From: Marthasterias glacialis
Lineage: Eukaryota > Echinodermata > Asteroidea > Forcipulatida > Asteriidae
Direction: 5' to 3'
Assembly (NCBI GenBank): GCA_911728455.2
Contig: OU452227.1
Location: 11,069,110-11,133,109 of the forward strand
DNA: 64,000 nucleotides
The position numbers and the translations under genes are program-made. Position 1 is the stretch's first letter, and every line of letters starts with the position of its first letter. The notes beneath the pieces were generated by a model, which did not search any database, was not told where the DNA came from, and worked only from the letters and a program-made list of their open reading frames with translations. This document shows, piece after piece, positions 38,801 to 50,800 of the stretch.

Positions 38801-41800
38801 TATATTCATTTATTCACACTTCAAACCCCGGTTCAAGCGCCCCCAGCGGTGGCTTTATTTTCAAATTTATCAATTCGGATCATTCTATACTTTGATGTCG
38901 GGAGAATAACAACTGCCAACTTCTTGTTCTTCTCCGACAGGTAATGATCTTTTCTCTTTATTTATTTCACATTTCCCCTTTATCATAAATTGCATTTACC
39001 TTCATACAATCCCTTGCATTTATACTTGTTTTATACATTTTGCTTAGATTTATAGCCACTTTTTAATGTTGTTTCGACAAGATTCCGAATTGAGATTCGG
39101 CAATCAGGAGTTCTGCCCTTTTTCAGAACTTAGTTTCATTAACCTTTCTTTATTTATTATACATGAATTTGAGATATTAGAAAGAGATAGTTGAGCTCTT
39201 GATGAGTAATATTTCTTTAGGTATATTTTGCACAGTTTGCAAGGTTTATTTAATTGAATATTTGGGCGTTTCCAAGATGGCGGACGCCATAAAGGTTTTG
39301 GCGGGAACCTGCCAGAGGAAATACTGTTTTATATTATTTCTTTCTTTACTGTTGCCATCCAACTACAATCGTTATTTGATGGCCTTAGTTAGTAATCGCT
39401 TAGACATTAATGTACATTTTCTAGCGATGTATCTTTTTCTAATTGTTTAATTCCGGGGCTGAGAGAAACCCGCCCCGTTTGTGGATTTATTAGTTGCCTT
39501 ATTCTTTGAATAACTCGTAGACATAAGCACTGTATATATTAACGTTTATTTTATTGCAATGTTATTGTTTCTCATTAATATTATTGATTCTATACTTTGA
39601 TGTCGGGAGAATAACAACTGCCAACTTCTTGTTCTTCTCCGACAGACTGTGTGAATAAAGCCCAGAGGCCAGAGAACTAAGATATGTTTCCACATTAAAA
39701 TCTTTCATTTAAACCGGTCACAAAATGGTGGAAGATCCGGGTAGACCCTAACCTCTTACTGTCTACATCACTAGGGAAAACTTTCTCAACAGTATTCTGG
39801 AGGATTTTAAACAGTTGTGGCTACTCAAGATTCTTTCTCCCTTCCACACTTACGTTCCTCCGGAATGTGAAGCACCGACGTTACGTCGCTGGTCTCTCCT
39901 CTTCCGAGCCAGTTCTCAGCGGTCACTCTAAACTGATAGCTCCTAGATGGGATGACGCCCGTCACTGGGAACGTGGTCAAACTGGGGTCAATGCTGGAAT
40001 CGATCTCCCGGAAAGAGGACTCTACAATACGATGGAAACCGGTCAGATATTTAATTTGACTTTCTGCAAACTCACCTTTTCACATTTTGTCAATGCAACA
40101 AGGTTGTGGCTGCACCATGCAATGCCTCAAATCAAATAACAAAATCCAGACTTCCCAAATGGTGCACAACAAAGCCCCAAATCACCGTACTACTCCTCCA
40201 CTACGCAGAGTCTCAAATAGTTTCACTCAGTATCTCGTCAAGAACACTTAATTTCCTCACCATCCTCTTTTTGCTCAATGATGTAACGTAGAAGCGGAGA
40301 GTTGCCATCAAATGCAGCCACCCAGCTCAGCTCGATGGTACGGGAATCAGTAGGGCTGATTGTTGCCATGACATTAGATGGCTTATGAGGAAGCTCTGTG
40401 AAATAAGGAGGGGGAAAAAAGTTACATCAAGCTTTAACATATGCCAGCTTTGGAACTGAAAGTAGGAAATACCAGAGCGAGCAACATGTGAGTTTTACGT
40501 AATTCACCTTAATAACAGGGCCAAATTTTGTAGAGATTCTAAAGCAGAAAAAGTAGCTAAGCACAACAAAATTATGCTTATCAGAATAAGGTTACCAGCC
40601 AAAATACCATGTCACTTGTAGAATAATATGTGACTGGTATCCTGCTTATTTTTGCTTAGCCAAAAATTTTCAAGCAGCATTTCCTGCATAAGCAGCTCTA
40701 TGAAATTGGGCCCAGGATACAGGACTAGGTTTAAAATGCAACAAAAAAAAACAAAAAAAAAACTGGAATATTTTTTGTCAGAATAATGCAGTCAAATCCT
40801 CACCAAGGACAGTCAGGGATGCATTTGCTGTAGCGTCACCAGCCACTGAAGTGACCACGCACTCGTAAGTTCCCTTATCATTCCGCCTTGCCTGGGTGAT
40901 CTCCAAGGAGCCAGACGGCAGGAGGTTGACTCTATTGGAGACGTCAGGATCGACTGGGACAGAGTTATGGTACCATACAACGAGTACAGTGACTGCGGGG
41001 TCGTGATGCACAACACAATCCATGACAGTCAGGAGGCTGAGCTGGACCTCGGTGTCTTCTGGGCGAGTTTGGATGAACGTTGGCACTGGAATTCAACAAG
41101 ATCAGTCTTAAGCTAACTTGTGCACTTTAAATTTTGACCCCCACTGGTAAAGATACAAAGTGCTGTTTTTTGACTTTGTTACATCAGGAGCAATAATTAC
41201 TACACACACACACACACAAAAAGAGAACAAAAAAATACAGACATATTTTGTTTAAAATTCCCAATAACATGTGCTTCTCCAATGTAGCCAGGTACAGCAT
41301 ATTGTCGTTTATCCCAAATTCATTAATTACACATCCAAATGAAATGCTATTCTGGTCTATTTTATAGTTCGCATGTTCAACTGGTTGAAAGGGAATAATT
41401 TACCAACTTACAGTATACAGTGAGACGCACAGTTGCATTGATGGTACCCACACCATTGTCTGCTATGCAGGTATAGTCCCCTGTGTCGCTTGCCTGTGTC
41501 TGAGTGAACACTAGATCGCCAGACTCCTGTATGTAGTCATCTGCTACTGGCAGGGAGCCATCTGCGAAATATGAAAAGGATCAGTTCAATATTGCATGTC
41601 ACCGGTGTTCACACATGACCACAACATTGATGGGCAATCATATGGCTGGCCATTAACCCTATTAGCCACTTAATAACAGCTCACGATTCCAGCTGAGGGT
41701 CCAGCTGTGCCATTTATGAGAATCTTATAAGTCTTCTCTTGGTTTAGTCATGGTTTCATTTTTGACAACGATACTCTCAAAAGAAAAATTGTTCTGGGTG

Positions 41801-44800
41801 TTCAAAAAATTAACACCTTTTGTGTTTTAGGGCCATGTCACACATGGCAATTTACAGGCAACCAGTTCCAGGCAATCTCCAAAAAGAAAAGACAGTCATA
41901 TTTCAATTTTCACCTGATTTTCTTGAGGATTGTAAGACATTATTGAAAAATTAACTCCTGTTCTACCAATATGTTTCTTTTGCATGCAGTGCAGTTGGTT
42001 GCCTCCAAGTTGCCAGTAAAAATTGCCCTGTGTGACATGGCCCTTAAATGCCCCACTCCACAAACGTCCACCTAACAATGTGCATTACAATATGAAATTC
42101 GCTTTTGCTCAACACTGACGTATGAGGAAGCACTGTCTTGATTCCTTGCACCAAGGTCACACGCGGCTACCGTCTGCCACGCTGGCAATATTGGGAGTCA
42201 AATTGCACGTAAACAAATATGTTAAACGAGTAAATGCCACGCCGCCTGTAATGCGCACTACACTGTATAACACACATGAATATTGACTCCCAAAATGGCG
42301 CAACCAAGATTACTGTGATGATGACGTCAGGTGAATGGGAAATTTGGAGTGCTAGACGGCCGCACTTACCAGGTAAATTTCCATTGTTTGCGTAGCTCTG
42401 GGCATGCGCCAGTTTCCGAGAACAATGGATTTACCTGGTAAGTCTGCTGCCACCTAACACCCTCAAAAGTCTCCCATTGGGTCAATACTTCCGTCAGCGC
42501 ATCCAGAATCCTACAGAGGAAATCAAGTCCACAGGAACCTTGTGGGGGATTCGAACCCAGGACCTTCTGCATAAATCAGTGCCAGAATGAATACATCATT
42601 TCTATTGTGCTTGATGGTTTTCAGTGCCTATAACGTAAGCTTACCTCTCAACCATGAGATGGTTGGTTTGGGTGCTCCCGTTGCCTGACATTGAATAGTG
42701 GCTGGCTGACCTTCAATCACAGTGGTGTCATTGGGATGGCTGGTGAATGTTGGTGCAATTTCTTCAGAATAAAAAGGGGATTGATAAGGATTACCAAATG
42801 AACATCATAATCGTAAGTGTTATAATCGTTTCCATGCCACAAATTGGCCATTTAGGGAGGTATAGGACTTTAGGGAGACATTTTACCCCATTTCTCATAT
42901 TTTTTCTCTCCAATTTCTTTTCAAATTTTTATCATAGAAACTATAAAAAAAAACCTTTTTTTCAGTTTAAGGGGGAGGGAAGGAGTAGGGTAAGGATGAT
43001 TTGTCTGTTTTAACAGGTCTATAGGAATGTCGCCCAGAAGTATAAATTCTATAATTGTCATCAACATTGGTTGAAATCCTGTTGGTAAGGGATGATGTTT
43101 TGCAGCTGGAAGTGCAATGCAAACAAGTGGTATACATACATGTACATGAACATTCGTCACACTGCACTTCTGGCTCCTCCAAAACGTCATCACGTACTAT
43201 CAGGGTAGGCATAATAAGGCAGTGGGGTCCACTTCTTAACATTGCACATGTATACTACAGAAATCGGTATTGCCACTAATCAAATACTGCCACTACATTT
43301 TCCATTATTTCGAAATGACCCAAGGTCACGTTTGATTGCCCTCACCTCTGACCTGTAACCAGGTATCTTTGATGTCTTCCCCAGCCTCATTGTTAACCAT
43401 GCACTGGTACATGCCAGCGTCAAATGCCTCAGTGCTGCGGATCTCCAGAGTACCGGTTGGCAATACCTGGAGGTGACATGAAGTTTTTAAAAATCCAAAC
43501 ATTTAAAATATGATTTGGGTTTTGCCCTACAATAATGTATATGATAAGTACTGTATAGTCAGTGTTTTTGAGTCCAATAGGAAAAAAAATTAGGCGCTTT
43601 GGTTGGGATTTGAACCCTTGACCTTCCACATTCTAGAACAGATGATGTAACCGCTAGATTGTCCAACTCGTCCAGTAACGAGAGACCAGTATGAATACTA
43701 CGATTAGCAGTGGGTTCTTCAAACAATCAGCAAAAATCACAAGTTGGGGAACAATGATGGTGATGAAACGAAAACAAAATTTGACTTTTGAATCAAAACA
43801 AGAAAGTCTGTACCTGAAACCTGCTGTCACCGCGAGAGGTAACATCAACGGCATTGCGGAACCATGTGACTGTTGGATGGGGGTTTCCTGTTGCTGTGCA
43901 GGGGATTGTTACATCACTGCCGACGGAACTGATGGTGATGTCATCAAATGATGTAACGAAGGTTGGGGGGACTGTAAATCAAGATACACACACCAGTATG
44001 AAAGTAAAATCTATTTAGCATGGACGTAAGTCTTTCTACTTTCAGTATCATTTGAATGACTAATCAAAACTTGCTTTTTCATTTGATTTGTCGGGTTGAA
44101 CTGTTTCATCAAACTACTGTCTACTATTTGAAATACTCTTGCTGAAGTCTCCACAAAAGACCATGTTATAAAATTAATTGACAAGACCATCTTAAAAATT
44201 TAATGGATGTAATATTGCATCAGGGATAAAGGATATCACATTATCAGCATCAAGGATTAAACACAGGATTAAATCTTGTAAGTTGTGGTAGTTATTACTG
44301 CAGTTTCAGAATTGTTTTTCAACACTCAAAACTTGAGGCTGTGATGGCAGGGTATCTCTTTCTTTTTTTCTAGTTGCATTGAGTTATTCTTAATTCCTGT
44401 CAATAAGATTTACCAGTTGTTGGTCTAATACAAAGAGCCTATTGACCTTCCATTATGGAGAAGTCATCTTGGTTTTTTTTGGCCCACTCAAATCGAGGTC
44501 ACCAAACCCAGGTTGGAATGGGGAAATATATTATTATATGGTTTATTGTTAAATAGAAACATTTGAATTACAGCAGCCGAAAATCCGAAACAAATTTAAA
44601 TTAACAAAGGTAGTCTTGCCCCTTTATGGCGCTACGCAAACCAGTGTTCATCATTGCTATTGAGGATAGGGAACATGAAGATTGGTGCAAGACCAATTGC
44701 TTGTCTACATGTATATAAGGCCATGTCCAAATTGGCGGCTATGGCTACGGTTATGGCTATGGCTACATCACCACTTCATCATGCATTGAAGTCTAGGGTG

Positions 44801-47800
44801 TCCTTAGCAACACCCTTAGCAACAGCCGTAGCCGTAGCTGTAGCTGCCAATTTGGATACGGCCCAAGTTCTGATATAGGCGATACCATTACAGAGCACCC
44901 TCTACAGTTTTCCCAGGCAGTGCCTGCCGCCAACCCCATATGTGTAAAGGTCTTGTTTTTCTGTCTTAACAGCATAAGACGGTATTTTTTGTGAGGCTTG
45001 TCTCGAGGGTGCATTGTATTGCGAGTTGGCTGTATTCAATGACATCGAGACAGTGAGTAAAGTACTACTGCCACACCTTCAATATAGGGTACTGATCCGA
45101 GAAATAAAGCAGTTATAATCTTGTTTCCCAACAAATGCTGCGACAAAATACATCAACCCAAAACGCATCCATCAAATTTAACAAAACACAACAAACAGTA
45201 GGAAATGCAACCTGATGGACAAATGGGTGGTAATGAGAACTGTAACAATTGATCCAAAAGAAGAAAATGTGAGTATCATCAAAACATCGACAAAGACAAA
45301 TGTGAAATACTGATTGCCAATTGTTAACATTTTGGTTGGAAAGACTGTTGACAATTTTGAAAGCAATTATTACAAGCATCATTGTAACCAATTTTGTTCA
45401 TCAAAGTATATATATATTCGATTGAATATTAATTAACTGCGCACAGGAAAGCTATGCTTGGAACTTAGTTGATAATCGGCCAGGACAACACATTAAGAGT
45501 ATGGTTATTGACTGGTTCTCTTCTGATTCACAGCAGTGTTAACAAATTCAGCCTTGTTTATCTTCATGATAAACATGTCAACATGATTCAGATTTGTGTT
45601 TAACCATCTGTAAACAACTCTCGAGTTCAAAATAAAAACAACTCAACAATGGGAGACTTTGAGACGCTGGCAGCAGAAGACACAAAGGACCTTTCTGACA
45701 GTTCTGAGCAAGCGCGCACATGCTCAGTATTGCGCCCGTAGTTCTGAGCATGCGTACTACTGGTGAGAACTGTGAAAAAGGACCGTCCAAAAGTCTCCCA
45801 TTATCTGTAAACAACTCTCGAGTTCAAAATAAAAATAAGTCTACGTTAGCCCTTTGATGCTGTTGTTTTGCTGTATATCTCAACACTGGCAACCAGCATG
45901 TGCGTTTATGACCTATGGAATCCTATTGGCAAGAATCATGTAAGTCCATCACGCCCACTTCACAAAGACCAGCTCCAACAGTTAATAGAAGCCCATGGGA
46001 AATGAACTGAGCTTGTTTTTCTTTTAAGGTTGACAATTTCTCAACGACCAACATTGATTCACATGATCACCTTCGGACAGCTTGTCCGGACTTGGCCAAT
46101 AAAATACAAAAAAAGTACACATGAGAGAAAGCTAATACAAGAAATCACCAATGCTACATCTTATCCTTCAAAAATACAAAGTTCAGCCGGTACAAACATA
46201 AGCCCCGGATTCCCTTAAAAGAATATTCTGACAGAATTGTGTTACGTACAATATGTGGCCTTGCATCTTCAAAAATAGATTCCGGGCCAACAAACAACGT
46301 GCATGCAATAGGCCATATTGTTGACAGCAAGAGGGCGCACTACTAATTTCATTTTGAAAGTACAAAAATCCTTCAAGTACAAATTTTCTAATCAAATATC
46401 TTACACTGATTACATTGTATAAACTGTCAAAAAAAGAACCCTTAAAAGTTGTTTATTAACTGCTTTATTAGAAGTCTAATTGCATCTGGTTTACCACACT
46501 ATTTCTATGGTTTGACCCCCAATCTACCCCCAAAGGGTGCCCTCTTCCAGTTAAAAATAAGACCTATTTAACTCAAGTGCAATTTGACCATCGAACTGCA
46601 ATGTGATAAATTAACAAAAAACAGTGATGCATTCACACACAAACACACACACACACACACACAAACAGGCCAACAAAATTAAAGAACTTGAAAAAAAAAA
46701 AAAAAAGGCAGAAAACCAATTTGAACAGCAGGTCACACAAGGTTTGGCAGGATGGCCACTTACCGGGATCTGAAGAGCGTGAAGTGCATGCGGCAATGGG
46801 TTGCGTTACATGCAAGCAAAAAATATGTGAGCACAGCCGGGGGAATGTGAAAGGTGAAAGCATCAAGAAAGAGCAATCATAACGTTAAAGGTACATACAC
46901 TATTGATTAAAACTGTCTTTATTACTCTCATAAACTACTGACTTAAAAGAACGCTGTCAAGTATTTTCCTTGATTCTACGCATGACTGAAAAGATCAGGA
47001 CCCAATTTCATGGCTCTGCTTACCGTGTAATTCTGCGCTTATGCCCTGCCACGGCCCATAGGAGTACGGGCTTAAACAGGGCACCGTAAGCGCAGAATTC
47101 TTTGGTAACCAGCGCCATGAAATTGGGCCCAGTTGTCTTAAAGTATTGTAGGCCTGAAACTTCTACAAGGCAACGGAGGCAATTGCCTCCACTGCCCCTG
47201 GTCATTGCCCTGGTGCCCTTGAAATGTTCCAGTACAAATTTACAATTTCCTCATAGAGGTGCCCTTTATCAAGAAGACAATGCCTTGGTGCCCTTGCCCT
47301 TTCAAGAACGAAGCAATCAGGTCTGGTAATGTGTAAGATGTTTCTACAGGAACTTGGGTACACACAAGCAATATGTGATGAAGAATGTGGAACAAAAAAT
47401 CTGGTAAGCATGAAAGGAGTATTAAAACTATGCTCGGTAAAATCAAAATGTCGATGATGATGTTAAAATGAGGATTGACAATGGCTCAACTACTGCACAT
47501 TAAACACATGTATCAACTATTCCATGCACTTATATTGACCCAATTCACCTGACGTCATTACCCGGGACAAATCTTGAATGCACCATTTTGGGAGTCAGAT
47601 TCCCTATGTGTTACTCTGCAAGGCCCATGTTAAGATGACGCACGCTGGGTTAGACGCGCACCATGGACATTTTGACTCCCAAAATGAAATGCCAGGCAGA
47701 CAGTAAGCATGTGACGTCAGTGCAAGAGGTCTATTTACCCAATTCACCTGACATCATCATCACAATAATCTTGGTTGTGCCATTTTGGTAGTCAATGTCC

Positions 47801-50800
47801 CTGTGTGTTATACAGTGTAGTGTGCATTTAAGGCAACGGGGCGTTTACACGCTTGCCAATTGTTTTCTCGTGCAATTTTACTCCTAAAATGATGAGCGTG
47901 GCAGACAGTATCTGCGTGTGACGTAGGTGCAAGGGGACAACAGGCACAAATATAGGAGAAGGCACCTCAGCTGGTCAACTGTATCTACAACAAAACGTGT
48001 ATCTGCTTAACATCTGCCAGTGTTTAGCAGTTCTTTGATGTACAGGCACGAGTGCGCACCAAGTACAAAAATAAGCTGGAGTGCTAATATTCATCTCAAG
48101 CAATCACACATACAGGTCTGAATGTTTGTTTGTGAGAGGCCAAGGCCATTTTCATTTTGCAAAGGGCACTTCCACTGGAAAATCTGTCTGTGGGAAACTT
48201 TTGAAGGGGCACCAAGGCCAAGACCAGGGCAACAGAGGGCATGGCCTCCATTGCCTCTGTGTAATTCCTCTGTATAATTTCTCTGTATAATTCCTGCACA
48301 TGCTCACACAAAATTTTGAAAGATACCTGCTATTTTTGGTAAACAATGTTACTGATGATGAAAAACAAATTGTGGGTGAAAAAAATTCATTCTAAGGAAG
48401 CTGAATACAGCATATTTGACCACGTCATCATCACAATTATCTTGGTCACGCCATTTTGGCAATCAATGTCCCTTTGTGTCAAACAGTTTAATGCGCATTT
48501 AGGCGATGCGGCATTTACACGCATACCCTAAATTTTTACTTACAGTTTGACTTCCCAAACAAAGGCCAGCGAGGCAGACAGTAGCTACGTGTAACGCTGT
48601 TGCAAGGGGTCAACAAGCCAAGATCTCATATGCATGTATATATAACCCTTTCTGGACTTACTGTATAGTGTGAGATTAGCTGAGGCACTGACGGTCTGGA
48701 AACCCGGAAGACTGGCTTCACATTCATATATCCCCTCGTCGCTTTGAGTTGGACTTCTGATGAGTAGCTCAAACTGTTCACTACCGCCAGTGCTTAATTC
48801 CACACCGTTATGCTTCCAGGTCATCTGAAGGTCAGCGAGTGGCCTGGCGAAAAAAATAAAGATGACATGTTATTTGTGTTTTACCCGTACACTGATGTGT
48901 GTTAAGCACAGTATACTGGTACTTTCCCGATGTCCTGTGAAAAAATCCACAGGCATGGTCCTCGGGTGGGATTTGAACAACCACTTTTGCTAGACCACCC
49001 AGATTGCTCAGCAGCTTGAGGCAGTTCCAATACTATATATTTCAGCATGGAGTACCACAAGTCCTTTCAGGGGGTTAAACTGTGGACAGCCACTTTTTTT
49101 TAGATTCTTAGACAAGATCATGTTTGCGGTATACTGACCTTTACCACTATAGATCCTGGTTTGAATCCTGCCTCACACCAGAGTGTTGTGTGTGGAGTGG
49201 ATTTTCAATCCAGACACAATGAGTATGGGTTTTCCCTTTGTGGTTTTCCCTTCTACATTTAACATTTAACATTAGTTTCTTTATCGTCTACTCTTCACAG
49301 GTATCTTCAGGCCCACAGGTTTACATTCTGAGGCACTTTTAAGGATTCCTTAGTTTTATTACCATGAAAGGCTCTTTGCCTCACTCCGTTTCTTCACTGT
49401 GGAATAATTTATTTAACTATTAAACTTTTATCAAATATTGATACATTAAACTACACTCAGAACATACTCAATGGGGGCTGAGTAATAACCACTGAAATTG
49501 AGGCTGTAATGTTTTAATTGCACTTATATTTTCTAGTGATATTTTCTATATCATAGTTTATTTTTTGTTTGATGCTTGGCTGAGATATAAGCTTAGTCTG
49601 CCGGAAACAAGAAGATTACAGATTGTCCATGTTATTTGTGCTATTTGCCCATACACCGATGTGTGTTAAGCACTTTCCCCGAGTCCTGGGAAAAAAACTC
49701 ACAGGCATATTCCTCAGGTGGGATTCAAACCCAAGATCCCCGCCATTCTAGAGCAGGTGTCTTACCAACTAGACTACCGAGATTGCCTGGCAGCTAGAGG
49801 CAGTTCGAATCCTATTAGCAATAGCAGCAGGTACTGCAACCATTATAATAGATGTTATATTTTTGCATCGGGGATCAGAATATTAGTTGTGTTTTTTGCC
49901 CATACACCGATGTGTTATAAGTACTGTATACCCAGTACTTTTCCGAGTCCTGTTTTTTTTTTCACAGGACTCGAGAAAGTACTGAGTATACAGTACTTAA
50001 CACACATCAGTGTATGGGCAAAAAACACAAATAATATTCTTATCCCCGATGCAAAAATGAACATCTATTAGATTGTCCATGATTATCATCATTCCATTTT
50101 GGACAACAAACCTTGCATTGACTATACACTCCATCTTAGCGATCGTCTCTCCTTGGGTGACTATGATGTGGCTCGGTGGTACGACAATTGTAGGGGCAAC
50201 AGTCGCTGGACTTGATCCTGGCAGAAATTTAGAAAAGAATATGAAGTTATTTAAGGGAGTCAACAGATATGCAAAAAAAATATAAGGAAATAATCTGTTT
50301 GTAATTTTAAATCTTTTCATGGTTTGAAGTACAATCTGGCTAAAGGTGTGCAGTAGAGTTATGGAATAAGAACATTGTTAACCAGTTGAAACAGGATGAC
50401 ATGAAGCAAATGTTTCCCCTGCCTGGAAACGGAGGTCGTCTTGCGACGCCTTTATGTAATTTTGGACCACCTGAGCAAAGGTCGCCCAGTCATTCAGCTG
50501 TAGAGCGTGCCCAGACCACACACACGTCGTGTAATGCTTCGATTCACCAACACAAGGACAAAAAAAGTCATGCATTTACTCGTATTTTGTGGCCATTGAG
50601 AGTTTTTTTGTGTGTAATCCCCGATTATGGGCCTTTGTTCTTTTGTTCCAAGAAGGGGATTACGAGGAATAAAGAGGCTTCCTCCATTTTTCATTCATTG
50701 TATTTCGGCTGAATGGAGGTAAGTCAGAGTGAGCCGGCATTCGAGCCAGTGTTCCGTGTTTGGTGCCACTCCAATGCCGCAGGTAACAGCCGATGTTTTG

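Larger units (their letters stand above)
43972..48661. other. SDK intron between Ig3 and Ig4
   Basis: Holds FB elements at 44,717, 45,648, 46,323, 46,997, 47,150, 47,532, 47,733, 48,135 and 48,415, and a (CA)n run near 46,640. The rest is unrecognised. Confidence 0.6.

Noticed and set aside
39199-39450. 83-codon reading frame inside the LTR
   Set aside because: No similarity to retroelement proteins; LTRs are non-coding.
44654-44878. Reading frame with Ala-rich repeats
   Set aside because: Lies in a foldback with GGCTATGGCTACGG words; composition only.
50386-50712. 108-codon reading frame on the + strand
   Set aside because: Low-information intronic sequence; no domain and no splice support.
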